NCBI GenBank assembly: GCA_012523355.1
Contig: JAAYIR010000142.1
Span: 1 to 33,513, forward strand
From: a candidate division WS1 bacterium
GTDB taxonomy: Bacteria > Armatimonadota > Zipacnadia > Zipacnadales > Zipacnadaceae
Direction of reading: 5' to 3'
Length of the DNA stretch: 33,513 nt
Shown here: positions 24,323-33,194 of the stretch, piece by piece
How positions within the stretch are numbered: position 1 is the first letter of the stretch
Layout of the letters: each line of letters starts with the position of its first letter
The notes under the pieces: model-generated
Told to the model about the DNA's origin: nothing
Database searches by the model: none
What the model saw: the letters and a program-made list of their open reading frames with translations, nothing else
Translations under genes and position numbers: made by a program

Positions 24323-24991
24323 TCAGCGCAGGTATGCGCGCGCGGTGCGACCCACAGGGAGGCGGGGCCAGCCGGCAAGATCCGCCAGCGCCTGCGCCAC
24401 CTCCTCGGGTTTCGCGAGCGTCTCCGGCGCCAGGGACAATTCCATCACCACACGCGGAGGGTCGGCTCGCAGCTCCAGTTCCAGCAGGCCGGGTCGCAGG
24501 TCCACCTCGGAAACCTTCGTCTTTGTCGGCCGCGCGATTTTCCATTCGCGCGCAGCCCAATACTGTTCCATGGCCGCGACGAGATCAGAAAGCTGGCCCG
24601 TAGCGGTCAACTCCATCTCATAGCCTGCGACCAGTAAATCAGCGAGTGGCGAACGGCGCCCTCGCGTACTAAGCTCAACAGACACCAGCTCCATGCCCGG
24701 GGGCAGATGCCGGCCCACAGCACGGGCTATCTCGGCCGCAGAAATCGGACGCGCCAGCTCTATCAGACACGGTTCCCGCCAGCCCTCCATGCCGAGAGGC
24801 AGAGGGGACGCGAAACTGAGCCGGGCGTGCGGGTGAAAGCCTTCAGAGTACAGGACCGGGAGCTTGGCCCGACGCACTAGCCGGTCCATGGCTCGCACCA
24901 GGTCCAGATGCGACAAGAAGCGCAAAGGCCCACGCTTGGCAAAATACATTATAGCACATTGACGACGCTGCCCGGGGAATTGCCTAGACAT
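24323..24991 (-). CDS. TIGR03936/DUF2344 radical-SAM-linked protein
   Basis: About 222 residues from ATG 24991, chosen because GGAGGGGAG lies at 24996-25005; the longer frame to 25036 sits inside the upstream gene. The conserved start is reached quickly: CAIMYFAKRGPLRFLSHLDLVRAMDRLVRRAKLP, then YSEGFHPHARLSFASPLPLGMEG, typical of DUF2344. This small domain is found next to, or fused with, the radical SAM protein encoded just upstream; its role is not settled, though RNA modification or binding is often suspected. It overlaps the radical SAM gene by eight bases and is followed by RNase G, the classic three-gene neighbourhood. Confidence 0.88.
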   Translation of the reverse strand: MSRQFPGQRRQCAIMYFAKRGPLRFLSHLDLVRAMDRLVRRAKLPVLYSEGFHPHARLSFASPLPLGMEGWREPCLIELARPISAAEIARAVGRHLPPGMELVSVELSTRGRRSPLADLLVAGYEMELTATGQLSDLVAAMEQYWAAREWKIARPTKTKVSEVDLRPGLLELELRADPPRVVMELSLAPETLAKPEEVAQALADLAGWPRLPVGRTARAYLR

Positions 24992-26807
24992 CTTGCTCCC
25001 CTCCCGGGAGACAAGGCGTAAGCCGTTCCAGCCCACATGCGTGGCAGACTCCCTCCCGGCAGTCTGGTGTGGCTATGCCCTCAGCAGCCAGCTCCCATTC
25101 GCGGCGGAGGAAATTCTGGGTGACACCCCAGTCCAGGTGCGTCCAGGGCAGGCGCTGGCCGGGCTGCCACGGCCGGCTACTCTCCCCCTGCAGGTCCACG
25201 CCGACGGCCGCGCAGGCCTCCTCCCAACGCGCCAGGGAGAAGTGCTCCGACCATGCCTCCAGGTAGCCGCCCTGCCGGTAGACCTTCTCCAGGACCGTGC
25301 CCAAGCGCCGATCGCCCCGTGCGAGCAGCTGTTCCACCACCGCGGTCTCGGCGCTATGCAGGGAGAGCTTGATCCCCTTGCGGGGCATCTCGGCCCGCAG
25401 CAGCTCCTGGCGGCGCTGTAACTCCGCCATGGGTGGGGGGGTAAACCACTGAAAGGGAGTGTGCGGCTTGGGGATGAAGGTGGCCACGCTGACCGCCAGC
25501 TCCATGTGCAGTTCTCGTCTCAGGCGCGCGCACAGGTCCGCGATACCCACCAGGTCCTCGTCCTGCTCGAAGGGCAGGCCCAGCATGAAATAGAGCTTGA
25601 GACGGCGCCAGCCCGCGGAAGCTGCGGCCCCCGCCGCCGCGAACAGGTCCTCTTCGGTTACGCCCTTGTTAATGATGCGGCGTAAGCGTTCCGTCCCGGC
25701 TTCCGGCGCAAAGGTCAGCCCGGTCTTGCGCACGCGCTGCAGCTTCTGCGCCAGGCCGACGCTGAAGGTATCCGTACGCAGTGACGCCAGCCCTATAGCC
25801 ACCGACTCCGCCGAGAAGTCTGCGTGCAGCGCGTCCAGGAGCTCCTCGATCCGTAGGTAGTCGGGGCAGTTCAGCGCGGTGAGGCTGATCTCGTCCCACC
25901 CGGTGGCGTCAATGATGGCGCGGGCCTGGCGGCGCAAGGTCTCTAGGGAGCGCTCACGCACCGGGCGGTACAGCATCCCCGCCGAGCAGAAGCGGCAACC
26001 TCGTGTGCAGCCTCGCGCTATCTCCAGTTGTGCACGATCATGAACCGTCTCCACCCAGGGGACGACCGGGGCCAGCGGGTAGGGCGCGGAGTCAAGATCA
26101 GCCAGCACCCGCCTGCGGACGGACGAGGGCGCCTCTCCGCGTGGGGTGGGGCAGAGCAGCCCCTCGGGGGTTTCCTCGACTGCGTACAGGCAGGGGACGT
26201 ATACCCCCTCCATCTGAGCCAGCCGCCGCAGAAGCGCCGCCCGGTCACTCTCGCTGCGGGTATCGTGCCAGGGCGAACCGGCGATGGCCTCCAAGATCTC
26301 CGGGAGTGCCTCCTCGCCGTCCCCCAGAACAAAGGCCTCGAAGAACTCAGCCAACGGCTCCGGGTTGGCGGTGCCAGGGCCGCCGGCGATTACCAGCGGC
26401 GCTTCGCCACCACGCTGGGAGTACCGCAGCGGGACTCCCCCCAAGTCCAGCATGGCCAGGATGGTGGTGTAGTTGAGCTCATGCTGCAGGGTAAAGCCAA
26501 CCACGTCAAAGGCGGAGAGCGGCAGGCCGCTTTCCAGTGAGGTCAGGGGGAGTTCCCGGCACCGGAGCTCCTCGAGAGCATCTGGCCAGGGGCAGTAGAT
26601 GCGCTCACACGCGAACCCGGGTCTCGAGTTCACGACGTGATAGAGTATCTGGGAGCCGACATGCGACATCCCCACGTCGTAGATATCCGGGAAGCACAAC
26701 GCCAGACGGATGCGTATCTCGCCAGGAGAGCGTGAGACGGCGTTCAACTCTCCGCCCAGGTAGCGCGCCGGCTTCTGAACTGCCAGTAGGGCCTCTTCGG
26801 GTAGCAT
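24984..26807 (-). CDS. TIGR03960-type radical SAM protein
   Basis: 607 residues from ATG 26807, where the family's usual beginning (ALLAVQKPARYLGGELNAV) is found; the longer open frame to 26882 overlaps the aminotransferase gene and is not supported. Residues about 20-200 resemble a B12-binding-like fold (ALCFPDIYDVGMSHVGSQILY, then IAGGPGTANPEPLAEFFEAFVLGDGEEALPE). The radical SAM core has the 4Fe-4S cysteines C267, C271 and C274 in CTRGCRFC. FAPEAGTERLRRIINKGVTEEDL and YFMLGLPFEQDED follow. The C-terminus has several cysteines (CREGVCHACG). The reaction is unknown. It always sits beside or is fused to DUF2344, and here directly precedes it. No clear ribosome site was found before the ATG; translation may be coupled to dapL, whose stop is 13 bases upstream. 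Confidence 0.88.
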   Translation of the reverse strand: MLPEEALLAVQKPARYLGGELNAVSRSPGEIRIRLALCFPDIYDVGMSHVGSQILYHVVNSRPGFACERIYCPWPDALEELRCRELPLTSLESGLPLSAFDVVGFTLQHELNYTTILAMLDLGGVPLRYSQRGGEAPLVIAGGPGTANPEPLAEFFEAFVLGDGEEALPEILEAIAGSPWHDTRSESDRAALLRRLAQMEGVYVPCLYAVEETPEGLLCPTPRGEAPSSVRRRVLADLDSAPYPLAPVVPWVETVHDRAQLEIARGCTRGCRFCSAGMLYRPVRERSLETLRRQARAIIDATGWDEISLTALNCPDYLRIEELLDALHADFSAESVAIGLASLRTDTFSVGLAQKLQRVRKTGLTFAPEAGTERLRRIINKGVTEEDLFAAAGAAASAGWRRLKLYFMLGLPFEQDEDLVGIADLCARLRRELHMELAVSVATFIPKPHTPFQWFTPPPMAELQRRQELLRAEMPRKGIKLSLHSAETAVVEQLLARGDRRLGTVLEKVYRQGGYLEAWSEHFSLARWEEACAAVGVDLQGESSRPWQPGQRLPWTHLDWGVTQNFLRREWELAAEGIATPDCREGVCHACGLERLTPCLPGGEQDV

Positions 26808-26820
26808 CAACTGGTGTGAC

Positions 26821-28032
26821 TCATCCCCACAGGTTGGGCAGTTTCTCGCCAATCCGCTCGATGGCGCCCTGGATGGCTCCAAGCTTGTCCGGGTCCTTGA
26901 GAGTCAGCGACATGCGGAACCAGCCCTCGCCGTTTTCACCGTAGGCAGTGCCGGGGATGACCAGTACATGACACTGATCCAGCAGCGCCGCGGCAAACTC
27001 AGCGCTGGTCTCATAGCCCGGCGGCACCGGGGCCCAAACGTAAAAAGTCGCCCGGGGCTTCTGCAGGTTCCAGCCCAGCGAGTTGAGTCCCTCCACCAGG
27101 GCGTCACGACGCGCCTGGTACTCGGCACGCATTGTCGGCGCGAAGTCTTCGTAGTGACCCAGCGCTACGGCGCCGGCCCGCTGGATGGCCATGAAGGTCC
27201 CCGAATCCACGTTGGCCTTCACCTTGGACAGCGCGCTCACATGGGCCGCGCCACCCCAGGCCCAGGCTACGCGCCAGCCGGTCATGTTGAAGGTCTTGGA
27301 GAAGGAATGCATCTCGATGGCGTATTCTCTCGCGCCCTCGACCTGCAACAAGCTGGGCGGCGCAAAGCCGTCAAAGGCCACCTCATTATAAGCGGCATCC
27401 TGGACGATCAGGAGATTATGCTGCTGCGCAAACTCCAGGACCTCGCGGTAGAACTCAAGCGTAGCCACGCCGCCGGTGGGGTTGTTCGGGTAGTTGAGGA
27501 ACAGGACCTTGGCGGCCTTGGCAACGGCGGGAGGAATGCTCTCCAAATCCGGCAGGAAGCCATTTTGTGGGTCCAGCGGCATGGGGAAGGCCGCTCCGCC
27601 CGCCCAGGCGGCCTGCACCTTGTAGACCGAGTACGCCGGGTCGGGGACCAAAACCACGTCCGAAGGGTCTATGTAGGCCCACAGGATATGTACCAGGGCT
27701 TCCTTCGAGCCCAAACAGGACTGGATTTCCCCCTCGACCTGCAGGTCGAGGCCGTAGCGTCGGCGTCCAAACTCCGCGATGGCCGTCAAGTATTCGGGAA
27801 TCCCAAACCCTGTCTCGTCATACGGATGGGTCGCCGGATCCTGCGCGGCCTTGTACAAGGCTTCAATCACGAATTTTGGAGTGGGCATATCAGGGTCCCC
27901 GATGCCGAAGTCAGTCGGCTGAATGCCCTGCGCCTGCAGCTCGCGCTTGATGCGCGCGATCTCGCGGAAGGGATACGGGGGGATGCGCTGCAGTCTCTGT
28001 GCAATCGGTAACTCCACGGAATGAACCTCCAC
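26821..28032 (-). CDS. dapL: LL-diaminopimelate aminotransferase (DapL-like class I aminotransferase)
   Basis: 403 residues from GTG 28032, which overlaps the dapF stop by one base. Motifs are FGIGDPDMPTP, HPYDETGFGIPEY, GSKEALVHILWAYI, LNYPNNPTGGVAT, and the Schiff-base lysine K246 in HSFSKTFNMTGWRVAWAWG, with WFRMSLT near the end. These are the features of the DapL group, which makes LL-2,6-diaminopimelate directly from tetrahydrodipicolinate with glutamate as donor, bypassing acyl intermediates. Direct coupling to dapF, whose product acts on LL-diaminopimelate, strongly supports that role over a general aspartate-type enzyme. The product feeds lysine and peptidoglycan synthesis. Confidence 0.85.
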   Translation of the reverse strand: MEVHSVELPIAQRLQRIPPYPFREIARIKRELQAQGIQPTDFGIGDPDMPTPKFVIEALYKAAQDPATHPYDETGFGIPEYLTAIAEFGRRRYGLDLQVEGEIQSCLGSKEALVHILWAYIDPSDVVLVPDPAYSVYKVQAAWAGGAAFPMPLDPQNGFLPDLESIPPAVAKAAKVLFLNYPNNPTGGVATLEFYREVLEFAQQHNLLIVQDAAYNEVAFDGFAPPSLLQVEGAREYAIEMHSFSKTFNMTGWRVAWAWGGAAHVSALSKVKANVDSGTFMAIQRAGAVALGHYEDFAPTMRAEYQARRDALVEGLNSLGWNLQKPRATFYVWAPVPPGYETSAEFAAALLDQCHVLVIPGTAYGENGEGWFRMSLTLKDPDKLGAIQGAIERIGEKLPNLWG

Positions 28033-28907
28033 TATTCAGACCCCAGACGGGCTGGGGCGACGATCTCGGGTAGCACCTGGGCGGTGTAGACCTCGGTGGC
28101 GGGCCCAGTGACGAACACATGGTCGTCCTCGGCCCACTCGATCTCGAGGTCGCCGCCTCGCAGGTGCACGGTCGCGCGCCGCTCGGAGCGGCCGGTGAGA
28201 GCGCCGGCGACTACTGTGGCCGCAGCCCCGGTGCCGCAGGCCAGCGTTTCTCCGGACCCGCGCTCCCAGACGCGCATCTCCAAGTGGCGCCGATCAAGGA
28301 CCCGGACGAACTCCACATTCGTCCGCGCGGGGAAGAGCTCATGACACTCAATCTTCGGCCCGATCTCCGCGACTGGAAACTCTGCCACCTCGGGCACGAA
28401 GATGACACAATGCGGGTTCCCCATCGAGACGGCCGCGAAGCTGAAATCCTGCCCCTCGATGGTCAGCGGTTGCTCGATAACCTGCGCCTCCCCCGGCTCG
28501 CCAGTCATGGGAATCTCGTGCCGACGCAGGCGGGGCTGTCCCATGTTCACCCGCGCGGAAATCATCTTGCCTTGCGCGACACTCAAGCGCAGAGTAATCA
28601 ACCCCGCGCCGGTCTCCACCGCGAGTTCAGTCTTATCGGTGAGGCCATGATCATACACGTACTTGGCGAAGGCCCGCACGCCATTGCCGCACATCTCCGC
28701 CTCCGAGCCGTCGGCATTGAAGATGCGCATGCGAAAATCCGCGCTCTCGGAGGGCTGCACTAAAATGATGCCATCCGCCCCGGCGCCGAAATGGCGGTCG
28801 GAAAGCACACGCGCGAGCGTGGGGAGGTCGTACCCGGTAAGGTCTTCCGCCAGCGTGTTGAAATGAAGATAATCGTTTCCCAGTCCGTGTAGCTTGGTGA
28901 ATTCCAT
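28032..28907 (-). CDS. dapF: Diaminopimelate epimerase
   Basis: 291 residues with both active-site cysteines in place: C73 in EMCGNGVRAF and C224 in LACGTGAAATV. The start MEFTKLHGLGNDYL and GAGADGI, MGNPHC and WERGSGET segments are standard. The enzyme interconverts LL- and meso-diaminopimelate without a cofactor, the step before lysine decarboxylase and peptidoglycan ligase. ATG start shares one base with the miaA stop (TAATG), and its own stop shares one base with the dapL start, so translation is coupled on both sides. Confidence 0.96.
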   Translation of the reverse strand: MEFTKLHGLGNDYLHFNTLAEDLTGYDLPTLARVLSDRHFGAGADGIILVQPSESADFRMRIFNADGSEAEMCGNGVRAFAKYVYDHGLTDKTELAVETGAGLITLRLSVAQGKMISARVNMGQPRLRRHEIPMTGEPGEAQVIEQPLTIEGQDFSFAAVSMGNPHCVIFVPEVAEFPVAEIGPKIECHELFPARTNVEFVRVLDRRHLEMRVWERGSGETLACGTGAAATVVAGALTGRSERRATVHLRGGDLEIEWAEDDHVFVTGPATEVYTAQVLPEIVAPARLGSE

Positions 28908-29866
28908 TAACCGCTCCCCAGGAGCTCACGCCCCACGCAGCAGAGGTACCGCGCAAACCGCTCAAACTCCGCTTCGGTGGTCCAGGTCATCCAGCCGAAA
29001 CCGTACTCACGCCGAAACCAAGTGAGTTGGCGCTTGGCGAAGCGTTGCGTCTCTCGACGGATAGACTCCTGGGCCTCAGCCAGCGTCCGACGCCGCTCCA
29101 GTACGGCGAACAACTCTCCATATCCCAAGGCGCGGAGCGCCGGCAAGCCGGGCGTGAGTCCTCTCTCTTTCAGGCAGCGCACTTCCTCTATCCACTCCGA
29201 GGCGAGCATCTGCTCGAGCCGCGCCTCAATGCGCTGCCCCAGTGCCTTTCGCGGGCAAGTCAGCACATAATTCGCGTTATTATACCGAACTGCGGGCTTA
29301 TGGTCAACGCCGGCCAGTTCTGACAGGGGCTTCCCGGTAAGCTCCCACACCTCCAGCGCCCGCACCAGCCGTCGGGCATCGGTGGGGGAGAGGCGGTGTG
29401 CCGAGACGGGGTCCACACGCTGGAGACGCTCGTGCAAGACCTCAGGCCCCTGGCTGGCGGCCTCGGCACGTAGACGCCGTCGCAGAGCCAGACCTTCCGG
29501 GCCGGGAGGCGGCGGGAACTTGTACTGACGGAGCAGCGCCCGGAAGTACAGCCCGGTGCCTCCGCAAAGGATGGGTAGCCGCCCGCGCGAAGCGATGTCG
29601 GCGATCGCCGCCTCCGCGAGCCCCTTGAAATTGGCCACGGTAAACGGCTCGGAGGGCGAAATCTCGCCCACCAAGTGCAGCGGCACGCCCTCGCGCTCCT
29701 CCTCGGTAGGCTGGGCGGTGCCGATAGCCAGTCCCCGATAGATCTGAAAAGCATCCGCGGAGATGACCTCCCCACCGACCTGCCGGGCGACCTGAAAGGC
29801 CATTCGAGTCTTGCCGCTTGCGGTGGGGCCGGCGATCGCTAGGAGGGGGAGCCGAGGCGCACTCAT
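28907..29866 (-). CDS. miaA: tRNA dimethylallyltransferase
   Basis: 319 residues from ATG 29866, which overlaps the mutL stop by four bases (ATGA); the open frame upstream to 29932 lies in mutL and is not used. The P-loop is GPTASGKT (residues 13-20). Then SADAFQIYRGLAIGTAQPT, HLVGEISPSEPFTVANF, LCGGTGLYFRALL, DARRLVRALEVWELTGKPLS and LRALGYGELF are all recognisable MiaA landmarks. QIYRG replaces the commoner QVYRG/QVYRGM. It adds a dimethylallyl group to N6 of A37 in tRNAs that read codons starting with U. The mutL-miaA pairing is widespread. Confidence 0.96.
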   Translation of the reverse strand: MSAPRLPLLAIAGPTASGKTRMAFQVARQVGGEVISADAFQIYRGLAIGTAQPTEEEREGVPLHLVGEISPSEPFTVANFKGLAEAAIADIASRGRLPILCGGTGLYFRALLRQYKFPPPPGPEGLALRRRLRAEAASQGPEVLHERLQRVDPVSAHRLSPTDARRLVRALEVWELTGKPLSELAGVDHKPAVRYNNANYVLTCPRKALGQRIEARLEQMLASEWIEEVRCLKERGLTPGLPALRALGYGELFAVLERRRTLAEAQESIRRETQRFAKRQLTWFRREYGFGWMTWTTEAEFERFARYLCCVGRELLGSG

Positions 29867-31689
29867 CGCCTGAACCGCCGGTCGAGCTGTGTCGCGGGGA
29901 AGGACAGGATGATGGGGTCGCCATGCGGGCACACCTCCGGGGCCTGCGTGGCCAGCAGATCCCGCACGAGGGTCTGCATTTCCACTGTGCTCAGATGCTG
30001 GCCGGCCTTGATGGCGGCGTGACAGGAGATGGTGGCCAGCAACTCCTGAGTTTCCTGGTGGCCTGCACCGTGCTCTGCTAGGTCAGCGGCGAGGTCGCGC
30101 AGCGTGTCCAGCGGATTGCCGTGAAGAATCCCCGCCGGCACCCCGCGCACCAGGAAGCTCGTTCCGCCAAACTCTTCCAACAGAAAGCCCAGCGCCGTCA
30201 GTGGTTCCTGATTCTCCTGCAGAGCAGCAAACTCCGGCCCGGTCAATTCCAGCGGCTGCGGAATCGCCAGCAACTGGGACGCCACCTGCCGTTCCGTTGC
30301 CTGGAGGCGCTCGAAGAGGACGCGCTCGGCGGCCCGGTGCTGATCCACCAGCAGGAGATGTGCTTCCGCGCCAACAATCAGATACCGCGCCCAGAGCTGA
30401 CCGTGAACCGTGGGTTCTCCGTACGCAGGGCCTTCTTCGGAGGGACGCCGTTGCTGCGCCTCCGTGACCGAATCGCTGACCAGCGGAGTCTCGTGAACCT
30501 CCAGTCCCACATCCCGCTCATCAACTTCTTCGAAGAAAGGGTTCACCCGCAAGCGCTCGATGCGCCCGTGATGCTCGAAATCCGGCGTCTTCAGCTTCCC
30601 CGCCGGGAGAAAGGCCGGACGACTGTCCGCCCCCGAGGGCTCCGACGAGACCCCGCTGCCCGCGCGGAATTGATGTCCGGTCTGACTCAGGGAGCGGTAG
30701 CCCGCTGCTGCCAGGGCCTCGGTAACCGCGCGTTCGGTTAGGGCGTGCATCTCTCCGGGCCGCTGAAAGCGCACCTCAATCTTGGTGGGGTGCACATTGG
30801 GGTCCACCTCCAGCGGAGACAGATCATACGAGAGCACGCACAAGGGCTGACGGCCCACGGGCAGGAGCATGCCGTACGCCTCGGTGAGGGCATGCCCCAG
30901 ACTGCGGGAGCGCACGTAGCGGCGATTGACGAAGAAGAACTGCTGAGCCCGCGTCGCGCGTAACAAACGTGGGGTGGAGGTAAAGCCTTGCAGGCGGAAG
31001 CCCGGCACCTCGAGATGCACGGGCAGAAGCTCGCGCACCGTGTTGCTCCCGAAAGCCGCGGCCAAGACCTCACTCAACTCCCCCGTGCCGCGCGTACTGA
31101 GGACCTCCGCCTCGTTGTGGAGAACGCGGAAGGAGACTTCAGGGTGCGCCAGGGCCAGCCGCACTACCCAGTCCACGCAATGCCCGCGTTCCGTCGCGCT
31201 GGTAGCCAGGAACTTCAGGCGCGCGGGTGTATTGTAGAACAGATTGGCGACGGTGACGGTTGTCCCGGGAGCGGCGCCCGTCTCCACCAGATTAGTGATC
31301 TCCCCGCCCTCGACCAGAACCGAGGTTGCCGTCTCCTGCTCCGGTGGCCGGGAGGTGATCTTCAGATGCGCGACCGCGCCGATGCTGGGCAGTGCCTCTC
31401 CCCGAAAGCCGAGCGTGGCGATGGCGTGCAGGCTGTCGGCGTCGCTCAACTTGGAGGTGGCAAAGCGCTGTACCGCGAGGACCAGATCCTCCGCGCTCAT
31501 CCCCTGGCCGTCGTCGGTGACCTGAATTAACCGCCTCCCTCCGTCCTGCAGACGCACCTCAATGCGCCGCGCCTCCGCGTCCAGGGCATTCTCCACCAGC
31601 TCCTTGACGATGCTGGCGGGACGCTCCACCACCTCGCCGGCGGCGATGCGATTGGCCAGATTCTCCGGCAAAACATGGATCTTGGGCAT
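29863..31689 (-). CDS. mutL: DNA mismatch repair protein MutL
   Basis: 608 residues. The N-terminal GHKL ATPase shows ENALDA, VTDDGQGM, RFATSKL and TLGFRGEALPSIG; the transducer domain shows FVNRRYVRS and VHPTKIEVRF. The C-terminal dimerisation domain contains the endonuclease metal motif with D449, Q450, H451, E455 and E460 in VDQHRAAERVLFERL, plus SCHAAIKAG and CPHGDPI. This MutL therefore probably nicks DNA itself, as in bacteria without MutH. The linker (about 345-430) is short and acidic. Arg at the fourth place of DQHR (usually Ala) and Asp-Pro in CPHGDP (usually CPHGRP) are small departures. No mutS is in the window. Confidence 0.95.
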   Translation of the reverse strand: MPKIHVLPENLANRIAAGEVVERPASIVKELVENALDAEARRIEVRLQDGGRRLIQVTDDGQGMSAEDLVLAVQRFATSKLSDADSLHAIATLGFRGEALPSIGAVAHLKITSRPPEQETATSVLVEGGEITNLVETGAAPGTTVTVANLFYNTPARLKFLATSATERGHCVDWVVRLALAHPEVSFRVLHNEAEVLSTRGTGELSEVLAAAFGSNTVRELLPVHLEVPGFRLQGFTSTPRLLRATRAQQFFFVNRRYVRSRSLGHALTEAYGMLLPVGRQPLCVLSYDLSPLEVDPNVHPTKIEVRFQRPGEMHALTERAVTEALAAAGYRSLSQTGHQFRAGSGVSSEPSGADSRPAFLPAGKLKTPDFEHHGRIERLRVNPFFEEVDERDVGLEVHETPLVSDSVTEAQQRRPSEEGPAYGEPTVHGQLWARYLIVGAEAHLLLVDQHRAAERVLFERLQATERQVASQLLAIPQPLELTGPEFAALQENQEPLTALGFLLEEFGGTSFLVRGVPAGILHGNPLDTLRDLAADLAEHGAGHQETQELLATISCHAAIKAGQHLSTVEMQTLVRDLLATQAPEVCPHGDPIILSFPATQLDRRFRR

Positions 31690-31695
31690 AGGCCA

Positions 31696-32508
31696 CTAGC
31701 CTGCGAGGGCCTCCTGGATGAAGCCACGCAGCGCCGCTCCCTCTTCGGGGAGAATCACCTCCGGTGGGTCCTGGCTTTCCCACTCCAGTGAAATGGCGAT
31801 GTCTGCCGGCTCCTGCGCCATGAGCCGAATCGCCTCGCGGTGAGGCACCATACCGGTGCCCATCCGGGCAAAGGAGATGGCGTGGACGTTATCCTCCGGC
31901 CAGATCAGATCATGGACATGTGAGTGCAGAATGTGCCCCTGGATATGGCCGTAGGACTCCTCCAGACTCTCGCCCACCCGGAAGCTATGCGCGAAGTCCC
32001 AGTTCACGCCCAGTCGTGGATGGTTGACCTGTCGCACGACTTCGGCCGCCAGCCGGGCCTGACAGAAGGCGTCATGGGTCTCCAGGCACAGGTTCACTTT
32101 GCAGTCCTCCGCCGCCTGAGTGCAACGCGCCAGCGCCTTCGCGACGGTATCCACCCCTTGCTCCGGCGTCATGCCTTCGGGGAGAGTGCCGCCAAAGACG
32201 CGGAGGTTCGGGCTGCCCAGGTCGGAGGCGAGCTGCAGATAGCGTTTCGTCTCCTCGATCCGTTCCTCAGCCTGCGTGGGGTCCGCGTAGGTGAGCGAGG
32301 TCGCCAGGCAGGACATGCGCACACCACAGTCAGAGAAGGCGGCCTTCACCTCGGCGCGCTGGGCCTTGGTTAGCCCCAGTTCTACGCCGTGCCTGTGCCC
32401 AATGGCAGTTCGCGGCTCCACGCCGTCATACCCGTAGCGAATGGCAGCAGTCAGGATCTGAGACAAGGTCCAGTCCGGCGTGGCAAAAGTCATGAAACAC
32501 AAATGCAT
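31696..32508 (-). CDS. Sugar phosphate isomerase/epimerase family protein (AP endonuclease 2-like TIM barrel)
   Basis: 270 residues from ATG 32508, with GGAGGA at 32516-32521; a TTG at 32529 would overlap the upstream stop and has no ribosome site. A single TIM barrel is suggested by the repeating strand endings: YDGVEPR, LRVFGGTLPEG, NLCLETHD, GVNWDFAHS, HSHVHD and ISLEWES. The Glu, Asp, His and Glu residues in the last four can form the metal site typical of xylose-isomerase-like enzymes. Substrate unknown: relatives include sugar epimerases, inosose dehydratase and hydroxypyruvate isomerase. It lies between the DNA glycosylase (17-base gap) and mutL (6-base gap), so a repair role as endonuclease IV relative comes to mind, but the protein looks more like the sugar isomerase branch. 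Confidence 0.8.
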   Translation of the reverse strand: MHLCFMTFATPDWTLSQILTAAIRYGYDGVEPRTAIGHRHGVELGLTKAQRAEVKAAFSDCGVRMSCLATSLTYADPTQAEERIEETKRYLQLASDLGSPNLRVFGGTLPEGMTPEQGVDTVAKALARCTQAAEDCKVNLCLETHDAFCQARLAAEVVRQVNHPRLGVNWDFAHSFRVGESLEESYGHIQGHILHSHVHDLIWPEDNVHAISFARMGTGMVPHREAIRLMAQEPADIAISLEWESQDPPEVILPEEGAALRGFIQEALAG

Positions 32509-32525
32509 GTCGTAGTCCTCCAGAG

Positions 32526-33173
32526 TCAATCGCGGAGACGGCGGGACAGAAACGGGTTAGCGGCGAGGACGAAGCGTAGCGGGGCCTGCGCCCCCTGGTG
32601 CGAACCCAGACCAATGCGGCGGCCTGCCGCAACCTCACCGTCTCTCCTTGCGTCCGAGGCGACCCACAGAGGGGGTCGGGTAGCGTCCCCCCGATTGTGT
32701 GTCAGGTCTATCCCCAGCGCCCCAGTCAGTTTCGCGGGGCCGGAGCACAAGTCCTTCAGAAGTGTACGTCCGCGCCGCCTGCGCATCAACTCCAGACCCG
32801 CAAGCGGCTCCAGCGCCCGGATCAACACAGCCTCGGGCACTCCTTCTGGCTGAGTGACCAGGTTCAGGCAATAGTGCACGCCATAGATCTGATAGACATA
32901 GATGCTTCCTGGCTCGCCAAACATGGGGTCGTTACGCGGCGTCCGTCCCCGGTACGCGTGGCAGCCCGGGTCGTTTGCCAGGTAGGCCTCCGTCTCCACG
33001 ATAAGCCCTGCGGTGAGGCCCAATGGCTGGTGGTGAATCAGAACCCTCCCGAGTAGCTCACGCGCCACCGCTACCGTTGGCTGTAGGTAGAACTTACGGG
33101 GGAGAGGCGGAAGATTCCCCCAGTCCCTTTCGGTGTGGAAAATAGTCTCTCTCGGAGGTTTAGTCTTGCTCAT
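32526..33173 (-). CDS. 3-methyladenine DNA glycosylase (AAG/Mpg family)
   Basis: 215 residues. After about 25 non-conserved residues it follows the AAG family closely: ARELLGRVLIH, GLIVETEAYLANDPGCHAYRGRTPRN with the catalytic-type Glu at E60, MFGEPGSIYVYQIYGVHYCLNLV, AVLIRALEPL, and LCSGPAKLTGALGI. The enzyme flips out and removes alkylated or deaminated purines such as 3-methyladenine and hypoxanthine. It is the first gene of the nine-gene minus-strand run. No ribosome site precedes the ATG at 33173. A -10-like TTATAC ends only six bases before it, so the message may be leaderless. Confidence 0.92.
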   Translation of the reverse strand: MSKTKPPRETIFHTERDWGNLPPLPRKFYLQPTVAVARELLGRVLIHHQPLGLTAGLIVETEAYLANDPGCHAYRGRTPRNDPMFGEPGSIYVYQIYGVHYCLNLVTQPEGVPEAVLIRALEPLAGLELMRRRRGRTLLKDLCSGPAKLTGALGIDLTHNRGDATRPPLWVASDARRDGEVAAGRRIGLGSHQGAQAPLRFVLAANPFLSRRLRD

Positions 33174-33179
33174 TGGCGG

Positions 33180-33185
33180 GTATAA
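33180..33185 (-). promoter_or_regulatory. Possible leaderless -10 box for the minus-strand operon
   Basis: TTATAC on the minus strand ends six bases before the ATG of the glycosylase gene. This is the spacing expected when transcription starts at the start codon itself, and the gene lacks a Shine-Dalgarno sequence. No good -35 box was found at 17 bases. Confidence 0.35.
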
Positions 33186-33194
33186 GTCTACTAC

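Noticed and set aside
22694-24637. A 647-residue open frame on the plus strand opposite RNase G
   Set aside because: It is antisense to a well-conserved gene and to the DUF2344 gene, has no recognisable domain and reflects the base bias of GC-rich coding DNA.
26968-28011. A 347-residue open frame opposite dapL
   Set aside because: Antisense shadow of a clear aminotransferase gene, with no motif of its own.
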